IMG/VR virus record: IMGVR_UViG_3300037882_000724
Span: 1 to 35,712 of that record
Source of the DNA: a virus
Length of the DNA stretch: 35,712 bases
Reading direction: 5' to 3' (one strand)
Positions 19,800 to 27,198 of this stretch are shown one piece after another. Each line of letters begins with the position of its first letter. Position 1 is the stretch's first letter. The translations under genes were made by a program, and so were the position numbers. Below the pieces are notes generated by a model. That model had not been told where the DNA came from, made no database searches, and saw nothing but the letters and a program-made list of their open reading frames with translations.

Positions 19800-20002
19800 C
19801 CGGCGCACGCGTTCATCTTAGCGAAAAAATGTGGTTCGATATGGCCCGTACCGTTGCCCGACGTTACGGGCTTTTTGTTGTTGTCAAGCCGGATAACTAC
19901 CTATTGTATCGAACTGCCGAAGGGCGTAATATTTTCATAGGCAAGCGCAAGCATGCTAAAAACCTATACGAACTCACTAAACAAACGACGGGGCATAAAT
20001 GA
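19796..20002 (+). CDS. small basic hypothetical protein (68 aa)
   Basis: A GTG start at 19796 overlaps the previous stop. The protein is basic ('MWFDMARTVARRYGLFVVVK', 'NIFIGKRKHAKNLYEL'), suggesting nucleic-acid contact, but no domain is recognised. The stop overlaps the next ATG. Confidence 0.55.
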   Translation: MTGARVHLSEKMWFDMARTVARRYGLFVVVKPDNYLLYRTAEGRNIFIGKRKHAKNLYELTKQTTGHK

Positions 20003-20172
20003 CTACTGAAGAATTAGATATGATTTGCGCAGAATTGATGTATAGCGCTAATGTTAACCTTTGTGATGATATGCATTTGGGTTATATTACTGCTATAGAT
20101 CATTTTCGTATGAAAATTTACGCCAAGTCTAATACACAGCTTCCGCCTTTACCGGACTATGATCCAGGATAG
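19999..20172 (+). CDS. small hypothetical protein (57 aa)
   Basis: ATG 19999 overlaps the previous stop. The acidic protein reads 'TTEELDMICAELMYSANVNL' and ends with Pro-rich 'QLPPLPDYDPG'. The function is unknown. Confidence 0.55.
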   Translation: MTTEELDMICAELMYSANVNLCDDMHLGYITAIDHFRMKIYAKSNTQLPPLPDYDPG

Positions 20173-20180
20173 GATTTATA

Positions 20181-20363
20181 ATGAGCGACTTTGAAAACGC
20201 AAAGCTTTGGACTGTTGACTTTGAAAACGTCAACGATTACACTAAAGTTAGCTTTAGCGGTGTTTATTCTAGAAGCGCTGAAAAAGCTATAGATGACACT
20301 AAAGAACTTCTAAATAATCCTGATAAATGGCGATGCGTTAAGGTTGATATTGCTAGCGATTAA
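20181..20363 (+). CDS. small hypothetical protein (60 aa)
   Basis: ATG 20181 has AGGATTTATA upstream. The acidic protein contains 'NAKLWTVDFENVNDYTKVSF' and 'AEKAIDDTKELLNNPDKWRC', a beta-beta-alpha arrangement. The function is unknown. Confidence 0.6.
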   Translation: MSDFENAKLWTVDFENVNDYTKVSFSGVYSRSAEKAIDDTKELLNNPDKWRCVKVDIASD

Positions 20364-20365
20364 AT

Positions 20366-20653
20366 ATGCTTGTACGCAATTCAAAACCTTGCGCTAACTG
20401 CGGCTGCTGGTGGTGTAAATGCGCTATGAGCATGATTAAAGAGCCTGTAGTATTGACTGATCGCGATATTTGCCGTATTCGTTTGGCTGTATGGTTTGCA
20501 TTCATGTCTAATGCGTGGCCAGATTTAGGGATTTCACCTAATCCGTTTACTGAAATCAGCATTGACGAAGACGACAAACGACTATACATTATTGATAACG
20601 GGACTCGGCGATTGGTTGGTCCGCGTAGAGCTAGGAAGGTAAACCGTGTTTGA
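20366..20653 (+). CDS. small protein with N-terminal cysteine cluster (95 aa)
   Basis: Residues 9-19 are 'CANCGCWWCKC', five cysteines that could bind zinc. The rest is 'DRDICRIRLAVWFAFMSNAW' and a beta part ending 'RRLVGPRRARKVNRV', which is basic. The function is unknown. It overlaps the next GTG start by 8 nt. Confidence 0.6.
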   Translation: MLVRNSKPCANCGCWWCKCAMSMIKEPVVLTDRDICRIRLAVWFAFMSNAWPDLGISPNPFTEISIDEDDKRLYIIDNGTRRLVGPRRARKVNRV

Positions 20654-20741
20654 AGAAAACGAAGAAGTTTATTGGGATCGTCGGCGTATGCATGAATTCG
20701 ACGAAATTGACGAAGCTGAACATAGCAAGGATGAAGAATAA
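20646..20741 (+). CDS. acidic microprotein (31 aa)
   Basis: GTG 20646 opens 31 codons, about half Glu or Asp ('FEENEEVYWDRRR' and 'FDEIDEAEHSKDEE'). The stop is coupled to the next ATG (TAATG). Highly acidic phage peptides often mimic DNA to block host proteins, but that is only a suggestion here. Confidence 0.4.
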   Translation: MFEENEEVYWDRRRMHEFDEIDEAEHSKDEE

Positions 20742-20962
20742 TGCTATTTTGTGTCGCGAATGTTGTGTACTGCAATCCTGAGCCGGTGCGAATCGGTTCT
20801 AAATTCCTACCGTCACATGCTGCCCACAATGTTGACGGCGTTTATTGGGAACGCTTACCGGCCCTTAGCGAGTCGGAAGAAATTTTGCAAAAGGGATTGT
20901 TGCGTAAGACAATCGTGCCTAGAATCGCGTATGAAATCGAAGTGCTGGCATTTTTCAAATGA
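20741..20962 (+). CDS. small hypothetical protein (73 aa)
   Basis: ATG 20741 is coupled to the acidic ORF. The protein reads 'LFCVANVVYCNPEPVRIGSK', then 'ESEEILQKGLLRKTIVPRIA'. A TGTGGGCA copy (minus strand) lies inside it. No function is recognised. It overlaps the next start. Confidence 0.6.
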   Translation: MLFCVANVVYCNPEPVRIGSKFLPSHAAHNVDGVYWERLPALSESEEILQKGLLRKTIVPRIAYEIEVLAFFK

Positions 20963-21177
20963 AATGCAAATGCGGCGGCGTTGCTAGGCAACAATCTAAC
21001 GATTCTGGAACACGCAAATATAAATGCGGATCATGTTTCAAAAACTTCAAAACGTTAGAATTTCACGAAATGGATGCTGCTGTTGCCGGTCTGGTGTATA
21101 TTCGCGATCAGATTAGCGATATGCTTGCTAAAGAGTCTAGAAGTGTTTTAAGAGCTAAGGGGTATTTGCAAAAATGA
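20959..21177 (+). CDS. small zinc-ribbon protein (NrdR-like N-terminus, 72 aa)
   Basis: The N-terminus has 'CKCGG' and, 20 residues later, 'YKCGSCFKNFKT', a CxC/CxxC zinc ribbon reminiscent of NrdR or transposase-type ribbons. A helical C-terminus follows ('AAVAGLVYIRDQISDMLAKE'). It lacks the ATP-cone of true NrdR, so it is only a ribbon with a helix. Nucleic-acid binding is likely. Confidence 0.6.
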   Translation: MKCKCGGVARQQSNDSGTRKYKCGSCFKNFKTLEFHEMDAAVAGLVYIRDQISDMLAKESRSVLRAKGYLQK

Positions 21178-21320
21178 AAATTTCCGAACTACTAGAAAAA
21201 CTTGGTGAGTTGCAGGGTAAATATGGCGACGTTGAAATTTTTGTAATTGATAATGAATCGGGCGAAGCCGGTGAACCTGAACCGTATTGGGATAAAAGAG
21301 AAAAGCAGGTTGTCTTATGA
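21174..21320 (+). CDS. small conserved phage protein (MKISELLEKL, 48 aa)
   Basis: ATG 21174 overlaps the previous stop. The start 'MKISELLEKLGELQGKYGDV' followed by 'EIFVIDNESGEAGEPEP' matches the pattern of the 18465 gene and of many phage proteins of unknown role. The stop overlaps the VRR-NUC gene start (ATGA). Confidence 0.6.
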   Translation: MKISELLEKLGELQGKYGDVEIFVIDNESGEAGEPEPYWDKREKQVVL

Positions 21321-21811
21321 ACCCCTGGCAACTGGCTAAAGATTCCGAATCATCGCAACAAATCGCGTTGTTTTGTTGGGCCGCTAAAGCACAGCAGTTG
21401 GGTTTTAACGCGGCAGATAATGCCGATATGTATAAAGCCGCTAGGACGATTGACGTTGCAAATATGCGACCGATTATCGAACTGGCGTGGCTACATCACA
21501 TTCCCAATGGTGGATCACGCGGAGATACGGAACGGACGCGCATGATCGCTGGCGGTACGCTGAAGGCCGAAGGTGTCAAGGCGGGCGTAATGGATGTGTT
21601 CTGGCCGCTGGTGCGCTCTGAATGGTCGGCATGTGGCTTGTATATCGAAATGAAGCGGCCCAGTCTCAAGACTGTTAAAGGTGGCGGACTGTCTGATGAT
21701 CAAATCGCATTCGGCAACTTTGTCAGCTCTCAGGGTTATCGCGTAGTCGTTTGTTACACGTGGCTAGAGGCTGCGGCGGAAATTAAAAAATATTACTTGC
21801 AAAAAGTCTGA
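21317..21811 (+). CDS. VRR-NUC domain endonuclease
   Basis: The 164-residue protein has the VRR-NUC pattern of the PD-(D/E)XK superfamily: 'LHHIPNGGSR', then 'GVKAGVMDVFWP' (catalytic Asp), 'GLYIEMKRP' (Glu-x-Lys) and 'LSDDQIAFGNFVSSQGYRVV'. Stand-alone members are structure-specific nucleases that cut branched DNA such as Holliday junctions. It would resolve recombination intermediates before packaging. It ends the early small-gene train and is followed by a separate promoter. Confidence 0.85.
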   Translation: MNPWQLAKDSESSQQIALFCWAAKAQQLGFNAADNADMYKAARTIDVANMRPIIELAWLHHIPNGGSRGDTERTRMIAGGTLKAEGVKAGVMDVFWPLVRSEWSACGLYIEMKRPSLKTVKGGGLSDDQIAFGNFVSSQGYRVVVCYTWLEAAAEIKKYYLQKV

Positions 21812-21824
21812 AGTCTGCTAGAGT
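21797..21824 (+). promoter_or_regulatory. promoter (TTGCAA-16-TAGAGT)
   Basis: TTGCAA (21797-21802), a 16-bp spacer and TAGAGT (21819-21824) then TCAGTC. It partly overlaps the end of the VRR-NUC gene. The gene at 21872 and the non-coding stretch after 22490 would be transcribed from here. Confidence 0.6.
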
Positions 21825-21871
21825 TCAGTCTGTCGATTACGACAACCAATCAACCTAAAGGAATATGAAAA

Positions 21872-22489
21872 ATGGGCACTCCCCGCAACAAGAAGCCGGC
21901 CGCTGAAGTCAAGGCTGAAACCGCCGCGTCTGAAATGACCCTTGACATTGTGAAAGAAGCTACCCGAAACGATAGCTTCGTGTATACTGACCCCGCTTTC
22001 CATACTGAGCTGTTGGCGCAAGGTCTGGTAGAAGTAAACCCCGAAATGACAGACGGCGACAAACTCGCCACCCGTGCAACTTTTAAGGACGAAAATCAAG
22101 TGACTGAACAAAACCAAAGCGCAACCGCAACGCCTGCCAAGGTCAAGCCGGTGTTTACCATTACCGATGCCCTGCCCGAACCCGTCAAGAAGCCGCGTAA
22201 GCTCGGCGGTAACGCCGGCCGTGATGAGGTTTACCCCTTCTCTCAACTTGAAGTCGGTAAGGGCTTTTTTGTTGAGGGTAAGGAAAACAAGGCGATGGCA
22301 TCCACTATCGCTAGCGCCAACTCTCGCTATAGCGAAGTTGTCGAAGGTGAAACGCGCGTTCAGACTCGTGGCAAGAACAAGGGTCAGACTGTGCCAGTCA
22401 CTCGCCAACTGCGCAAGTTCATCAGTTGGGATGGTTTCGCGCCGGACAATTCGGGCACCCCTGGCGTTTGGATTAAGCGAGAAGCTTAA
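21872..22489 (+). CDS. conserved phage protein of unknown function (205 aa)
   Basis: The 205-residue protein starts with a Lys/Ala-rich segment ('TPRNKKPAAEVKAETAA') and has 'YTDPAFHTELLAQGLVEVNP' in the first half. After a linker, it ends in a small beta domain ('EVYPFSQLEVGKGFFVEG', 'RKFISWDGFAP', 'VWIKRE'). Such C-terminal domains occur in many early phage proteins of unknown role. It has a dedicated promoter, AAAGGA before the ATG and comparatively GC-rich codons, so it is probably abundant. The antisense frame (21818-22516) is a shadow. Confidence 0.7.
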   Translation: MGTPRNKKPAAEVKAETAASEMTLDIVKEATRNDSFVYTDPAFHTELLAQGLVEVNPEMTDGDKLATRATFKDENQVTEQNQSATATPAKVKPVFTITDALPEPVKKPRKLGGNAGRDEVYPFSQLEVGKGFFVEGKENKAMASTIASANSRYSEVVEGETRVQTRGKNKGQTVPVTRQLRKFISWDGFAPDNSGTPGVWIKREA

Positions 22490-22753
22490 AGAAAGATCGT
22501 AACCCCCGGTAGTCAAATTACCCAGTGATTAGGCTTTAGGAAGAAGAGGTTAGGCGGATATCGTAACCGCCAAAACAACACCCACGCTATTGGGTAGAAG
22601 TAGGCTTAGAAATAGGCTGACACAAAGCTGAAAGGCAGTGCAAATAAAAACGTCATAGCGTCTTACCACTACGCAAGTAGAGTGAAACATGAGATTGACC
22701 CCGTGAGCTGTGCCGCCAAGGGTTGACACTACAGGCTGACATTCCCTGATGTT
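22490..22753 (+). ncRNA. possible structured non-coding RNA or antitermination leader
   Basis: About 260 nt without a credible ORF lie between the 21872 gene and two terminators. Visible hairpins include GGCGG/CCGCC (22553-22571), ACCCA/TGGGT (22580-22595) and CTAC-GCAA-GTAG with a GNRA tetraloop (22669-22680). TAGGCT-like repeats occur at 22529, 22601 and 22612. It would be transcribed from the 21797 promoter. A stable RNA, an antitermination (put/qut-like) signal or an untranslated leader are all possible. I recognise no known RNA family. Confidence 0.35.
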
Positions 22754-22785
22754 CTAAACGCTCCTATAAGGGGCGTTTAGTTTTT
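22754..22785 (+). terminator. strong rho-independent terminator (first of two)
   Basis: CTAAACGCTCC pairs with GGGGCGTTTAG (11 bp, one G-U) around TATAA, and five Ts follow. It ends the early/middle transcripts. Confidence 0.9.
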
Positions 22786-22789
22786 GTAG

Positions 22790-22812
22790 GCCCGCTCTAT
22801 GCGGGCTTTTTT
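22790..22812 (+). terminator. rho-independent terminator (second of two)
   Basis: GCCCGC pairs with GCGGGC around TCTAT, then six Ts. The tandem pair insulates the late operon, so late transcription needs a promoter after 22812 or antitermination. Confidence 0.85.
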
Positions 22813-22909
22813 GCGCCTGGGCTGGTCTAGGGTCGCCCGGCTCACGAAAGTTGTTTCTGTGGGCATCTAGGCCCCTACAATGCCGCCATTCCTTTGGAGC
22901 GTTTACCCC

Positions 22910-23311
22910 ATGAGCACATCATTAGCAACTACGGCGCGAAATAACGCTATGAATTCTCACGTTACAGGACTCGGCAGCGCTGCCGTTGCTGAATTTTGGA
23001 GCGGTACAAAATCGCTAACGCCTAGCGGTACTAAGTTAGCAACCTTAACGTTTGGGACTAGTGTTGTTGCTGCTAATGGCGGAACTGCTGGAAGTGTATC
23101 TAATGGCGTTCTTACTTTTGGCGGATTTACACAAGTCAATGCGGATCACGTTTCGGGAACGCCGACATTCGTTTTGCTTAAAACTGGTGGTGGCGTCGCT
23201 TATGCGGCAATTGACATTGGGGGCGGGCCTACAAATATTCAGTTTACAGGCGCCGTTGTCGCTAATCAAAATATGACGGGTTCTTTGTCCTGGGCTGCGG
23301 GTAACGCTTAA
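22910..23311 (+). CDS. small putative tail or virion protein (133 aa)
   Basis: I prefer ATG 22910 (GGAG 10 nt upstream) over ATG 22880. The protein is rich in Gly, Thr and Val with beta-strand character ('LTPSGTKLATLTFGTSVVAA', 'AYAAIDIGGGPTNIQFTG'). This fits a virion or tail appendage component, and the next three genes are also tail-type. It is the first gene of the late operon. No named family. Confidence 0.65.
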   Translation: MSTSLATTARNNAMNSHVTGLGSAAVAEFWSGTKSLTPSGTKLATLTFGTSVVAANGGTAGSVSNGVLTFGGFTQVNADHVSGTPTFVLLKTGGGVAYAAIDIGGGPTNIQFTGAVVANQNMTGSLSWAAGNA

Positions 23312-24472
23312 ATGGCTACTCCTAGAGCTGACAGCTATACCGTTAATAGCGGTTCTGGGGTTTACGGTGGTATTTTTGGGCCGCCTAGTTGGTTAGGTGC
23401 GTCAAATACATGGGCTGTTTTACCAAACAGTCGATTAGATCAATCGGGGGTCGGTTGGTCTGGCGCTAACCCTGGGGGAAATGGCGGATACGCGTCAATT
23501 ATCTACGCTTGGGGTGGTGGCGCTAAAACCGACAGTGGCGTTTTTTACGCAGGTTCTTTTAGGTCTGGGACTTATCAATTATTATGGGGCGGTGGTCATG
23601 GTGACTATGCCGGTAATGAGTGGTATGCGTATGGACCTATAGAGTCTAATAACCCAAGCTATATTAGATTAAACGATCCTACCATTCCAGCGCCAACTAA
23701 TGTGGATAGGGATGGTAACGGTATTCCAGTTTCTAGACATACTTACGATCACTTAGTTTATTTACCGGAAACGAATGAGGTTCTTTCAGTAGGTGTAGGC
23801 GGAAAATACTCTAGCGGCGGCAGCGGCACGGCCATTGATTTGTTTGATTTGGCTGATATGACATATGAGCCAAAAGGCAACATGACCGGGCAAGGTGGTG
23901 TAGGTACTGGTATTAGCGGTGATTGGAATTACGGAGCTTCTGGCTACAATCCTACAACTAGAAATGCCTATGTTTGCGGAATTGGTAACGGCAGCTCTGT
24001 TCAATGCTTTGACGTTGCGACTCGAACAATGAGCGCAACAACCTTAAATAACCCGAACGGTGCAGGAAATTCTAAAGGGTGTGTTGACCCGGTTCGAAAT
24101 CTGCTTCTGCAAATGAGTAATAGCGGGCAGCTTTTAGGTATAAATTTAAATACCTTACCAAATGCGCCGACTATATTAACGACAACCGGGACAGCTCCTA
24201 GTGGTGGTATTTGGGCGCTTGACTGGGATTCGATAAATAACCGGCTTGTTGTTTGGAATAGCGCAAACGTATCCCAAATTCATTTTTTGACACCTGCTAG
24301 CAATAGTGTTTCTACTAGTTGGGCGTGGTCAACAGTAAACCCGGGAGGGGTTAGCCCTAGCGGTGTAGCCGGTAACGGCGTTTATGGACGGTTTCAATTT
24401 GTTCCTAAATGGGGAGGTGGTGTAATCCTTTTCCTAGGGGCAAACAGTGTTGGTAATTTTTACCGATTTTAG
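23312..24472 (+). CDS. beta-propeller tail/receptor-binding protein
   Basis: The 386-residue protein starts right at the previous stop. Repeated blade-like segments with Gly pairs occur: 'LLWGGGHGDYAGNEWYAYGP', 'TYDHLVYLPETNEVLSVG', 'GASGYNPTTRNAYVCG' and 'IWALDWDSINNRLVVWN'. These resemble Kelch/galactose-oxidase-type beta-propellers. In a phage, such a module typically sits on the tail and binds or processes host surface sugars. No catalytic residues are claimed. Coding strand A/T use matches the genome, so it is not a recent import by composition. Confidence 0.7.
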   Translation: MATPRADSYTVNSGSGVYGGIFGPPSWLGASNTWAVLPNSRLDQSGVGWSGANPGGNGGYASIIYAWGGGAKTDSGVFYAGSFRSGTYQLLWGGGHGDYAGNEWYAYGPIESNNPSYIRLNDPTIPAPTNVDRDGNGIPVSRHTYDHLVYLPETNEVLSVGVGGKYSSGGSGTAIDLFDLADMTYEPKGNMTGQGGVGTGISGDWNYGASGYNPTTRNAYVCGIGNGSSVQCFDVATRTMSATTLNNPNGAGNSKGCVDPVRNLLLQMSNSGQLLGINLNTLPNAPTILTTTGTAPSGGIWALDWDSINNRLVVWNSANVSQIHFLTPASNSVSTSWAWSTVNPGGVSPSGVAGNGVYGRFQFVPKWGGGVILFLGANSVGNFYRF

Positions 24473-24487
24473 AAAGTTACGATAAAT

Positions 24488-25705
24488 ATGGCTACGTTTG
24501 TAGGCGAAGGCGCAAAAGTAACCGCTTTGAATGGTGGGGGTTCGGCAACAATTCCGTTACCCGCTGGCGTTCAAAGTGGCGACATGCTGATTTTGTTGTG
24601 CTCTTTTAATAGCGGCTGCGCTTTGGCATCTACGCCTAGCGGTTGGACTATTTCTGCTGCTGCTGGCGGTGAAACGCCACCCAAAGCGTTTAGCGGAGTT
24701 ACTTACGCCTATCATAAAATAGCAGGCGGCGCAGAATCCGATTTGTCTATCACCATGAATAACAACGGTGGTGGACAGTCTAGTAACTTTCGAATAGTAG
24801 CACTTAGAGGTATTTTATCTTTAAATACATCGGTTTATCGGGGTACTGATCAAAACCCAAGCGCTGCGGGAAATATCGTTTTCCCGCAAGTAACGACAAC
24901 ATCCAACGATTGTGTACTTTTTGGCTTTACTTCGGAAACTCAGAACCACACTGCGACTTTGACGCCAGGAAGCGGATACAGCTCTACAGGAAGTCATCAA
25001 TCCCCATCGCCAGCTTCAATAGCTGTATATGCACTAAGCAGCGGGGCGGCAGGTAATTACACCCCGGCGCCGGTAACAGTCACTGAGGCCGGGAATACGT
25101 TTAGGTCGCTCACTTTGGCGTTTTCTCAAAGTGTCCCAGGGCCTACGATAACGGTGCAACCTTCGAATCAATCGGCAGTATCACCAGCCCCTGCACAATT
25201 TTCGGTAACGGCCACGGCGTCAGGGGGTGGCTCACTTAGCTACCAATGGCAAAGGAACCCGGGCGGAAACACTTCGTTTGCTAATGTTTCAACTGGCAGT
25301 GGCGGCAATTCCGCAACCTACACAACTGCGGCAACTTCAATAACCGGCGGAAATGCTAACAACGGTGATAGTTATCGTTGCGTTGTTACAGAAACTGGCG
25401 GCAGTTCTCCAGGTGTGACAAATTCTAATGCAGCAACGTTAACTGTTTCTGCGGCAGCGGCCAATTTAACATTCTCGTTAACGAATAATACTAATTCGGC
25501 TTTACTAAATACTTCTATATCAAATGTTACGGTGCAACAATTGTCTAATAGAAACCAAATACTAAGTTTGTCCTCACAAACTACAAATGGTGTTGGTAAT
25601 ATGGTTATTTCTAACGTCGCTTTAGTTTCTGGAACTGAATATATTGTGAACGGTTGGAATTTGGACGGCACCTTAGCATTTATCACTAAGGTCACGGCTT
25701 CATAA
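24488..25705 (+). CDS. tail protein with Ig-like domain
   Basis: The 405-residue protein has an N-terminal beta-sandwich-like part (residues 1-220). A clear Ig-like module follows ('TVQPSNQSAVSPAPAQFSV', 'LSYQWQRNPGG', 'SYRCVVTETGG', 'SNAATLTVSAA', about 222-325) and then a short C-terminal beta domain. Ig-like modules are common on phage tails and capsids and stick weakly to cell-surface carbohydrate. The stop overlaps the next ATG (TAATG). It is probably a tail appendage or decoration protein. Confidence 0.75.
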   Translation: MATFVGEGAKVTALNGGGSATIPLPAGVQSGDMLILLCSFNSGCALASTPSGWTISAAAGGETPPKAFSGVTYAYHKIAGGAESDLSITMNNNGGGQSSNFRIVALRGILSLNTSVYRGTDQNPSAAGNIVFPQVTTTSNDCVLFGFTSETQNHTATLTPGSGYSSTGSHQSPSPASIAVYALSSGAAGNYTPAPVTVTEAGNTFRSLTLAFSQSVPGPTITVQPSNQSAVSPAPAQFSVTATASGGGSLSYQWQRNPGGNTSFANVSTGSGGNSATYTTAATSITGGNANNGDSYRCVVTETGGSSPGVTNSNAATLTVSAAAANLTFSLTNNTNSALLNTSISNVTVQQLSNRNQILSLSSQTTNGVGNMVISNVALVSGTEYIVNGWNLDGTLAFITKVTAS

Positions 25706-26592
25706 TGGCACACTACGGACCATCTTTAGTAACCGGCAAAGCCGTTTACGGGACAACAGAGCTAGGCATTTTAGGTTCTGTGGTCCGTGCTAATACCGCC
25801 GTAGGTACTAACGGCGCTGGTATTCTTTATAACGATTGGGATAACAGCAGCGACGATAGTAGGCTATTCAGAGCTTTGGTGATTAGCGGGGCACCTTCCG
25901 GCGCTTTCTTTTATGAAGACGGAAGTTTTTATATACCATCGGGAACGCCAAACGGTGCGTATTCGATAGCTTACGATCTTTATATAAACGGTGCGCTACA
26001 AGGCTCTACAACAGCCCAAGTGAATATAGGCGCCGCCCCTTCGTCATTCACAGGCGCTATTCAACTTGACGACGATAGCGTTACTGGCTTTTTTACAAGC
26101 GGCCAATCATCTAATTTTGTGGGCAATGTCACATTAGATGACGATTCGATAACAGGTTCTTTCTATTCGGCAGTTGGTAGCGTATTTGTAGGAAACATTC
26201 AACTTGACGACGATAGGATTAGCGGAAGGTTTTTCAGCTCTTCGTTACCAAACCCGTTAGCGCCGGTTCGCATTTATAAAATGCCGGCCGATGCTGCTAA
26301 TATCGCTCCTAATATCCCAACTTATTACAAAGATCGCAACGAATTGTTAGATTATGGGTTTGATGCTACTGACGTTTTAGCTCAAATACCAAACGACACG
26401 GTTTCTAATTTTGATATTCGCGCTAATGTTGGTTTGGAAATTTTAGCGATTGGATTATCAGAAACTAATTTATACGGCGTGTTGCTGGGCGGTGGCTATA
26501 ATCAAGCTTTGGGGCTTGTCACCTGTCGCTTAACGATGGCTTCGGGCCGAGTTATTGAATCTAGTATTTATGTAAAAATAGATAGCAAATAA
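25705..26592 (+). CDS. tail protein with three LDDD repeats
   Basis: The 295-residue protein contains three tandem ~24-residue units: 'FTGAIQLDDDSVTGFFTS', 'FVGNVTLDDDSITGSFYS' and 'FVGNIQLDDDRISGRFFSS' (residues 113-185). Triple Asp turns between beta-strands look like calcium-binding or beta-solenoid repeats. The C-terminal half ends with 'GRVIESSIYVKIDSK'. The position in the tail block suggests a virion appendage. No family is recognised. Confidence 0.65.
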   Translation: MAHYGPSLVTGKAVYGTTELGILGSVVRANTAVGTNGAGILYNDWDNSSDDSRLFRALVISGAPSGAFFYEDGSFYIPSGTPNGAYSIAYDLYINGALQGSTTAQVNIGAAPSSFTGAIQLDDDSVTGFFTSGQSSNFVGNVTLDDDSITGSFYSAVGSVFVGNIQLDDDRISGRFFSSSLPNPLAPVRIYKMPADAANIAPNIPTYYKDRNELLDYGFDATDVLAQIPNDTVSNFDIRANVGLEILAIGLSETNLYGVLLGGGYNQALGLVTCRLTMASGRVIESSIYVKIDSK

Positions 26593-26596
26593 ACTT

Positions 26597-26926
26597 ATGG
26601 CTGATTCGGACGAAAAGATGAGCACACGGGAAAACGACAGAATTAGGACTATCCACATAAGTAGAGAAATACCGCTATGGGGTATCTTATCATTTATTGG
26701 GACCATGCTAGTTCTTAGCTATTCCACATACTCAGGTTACGTCAAAACTGTCGAAGCTGTGGAAAGATTGTCTATTTCCGTAGATAAGTTAAAGGACAAT
26801 CAAGTAGAAAATACGATTAGGTATAATCAACATGACCAAGCTATAGGTTTGCATGGTTTGCAAATTCAAAAGTTGGATAGGGATATAGAAGAGCTTAAGA
26901 ATCGTCAAAGGTGGATTCCAAAATGA
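26597..26926 (+). CDS. membrane protein with coiled coil, lysis-cassette associated
   Basis: The 109-residue protein has one membrane segment ('LWGILSFIGTMLVLSYSTYS', about 29-48) and a heptad-like C-terminal helix ('VEAVERLSISVDKLKDNQVE', 'LQIQKLDRDIEELKNRQ'). Such XhlA-like proteins sit next to holins and may anchor or regulate them. The stop overlaps the holin ATG (ATGA). Exact role uncertain. Confidence 0.6.
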   Translation: MADSDEKMSTRENDRIRTIHISREIPLWGILSFIGTMLVLSYSTYSGYVKTVEAVERLSISVDKLKDNQVENTIRYNQHDQAIGLHGLQIQKLDRDIEELKNRQRWIPK

Positions 26927-27198
26927 GACTGATTGATAATTGGCGAATTTGTTGGCGCATGTGGAGTATTCGTTTTGTTGGAATTGGCACTATATTACTT
27001 AGCTATATTGCCGCAGTCCCAGACGCTATTTATTTAGCATGGGCTAATCTTCCCACAGAGTTTAAAGAATTCATCCCGCAAAACTATCTTATGTATATAA
27101 GCATAGGTTTATTCTTAGTTGGTATGTTTTCAAGAATAGTAAAACAGGAAAAACTAGATGCTGAACGAGACAAGCAAAAGCCGGCTGAGGTCGGTTAA
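26923..27198 (+). CDS. putative holin
   Basis: I start at ATG 26923 (ATGA overlap). The 91-residue protein has two membrane segments ('FVGIGTILLSYIAAVPDAIY' and 'YISIGLFLVGMFSRIV'), a basic start ('RLIDNWRICWRMWSIR') and a charged tail. That matches the phage holin type with 'WR.WSV' near the N-terminus. It would form holes in the inner membrane so the endolysin can reach peptidoglycan. It overlaps the endolysin start by 41 nt. Confidence 0.7.
   Translation: MRLIDNWRICWRMWSIRFVGIGTILLSYIAAVPDAIYLAWANLPTEFKEFIPQNYLMYISIGLFLVGMFSRIVKQEKLDAERDKQKPAEVG

Noticed and set aside
21818-22516. 232-codon open frame on the minus strand
   Set aside because: It is antisense to the 21872-22489 gene, has no ribosome site or promoter, and its residues look like shadow translation. 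The plus gene has a promoter and a good start.
22740-22760. CTGATG as part of a hammerhead ribozyme
   Set aside because: The conserved CUGANGA and GAAA core with three stems cannot be assembled around it.
22851-22881. Late promoter TTGTTT-19-TACAAT
   Set aside because: The spacer is too long and the -35 is weak. A late promoter probably exists near here, but I cannot point to it with confidence.
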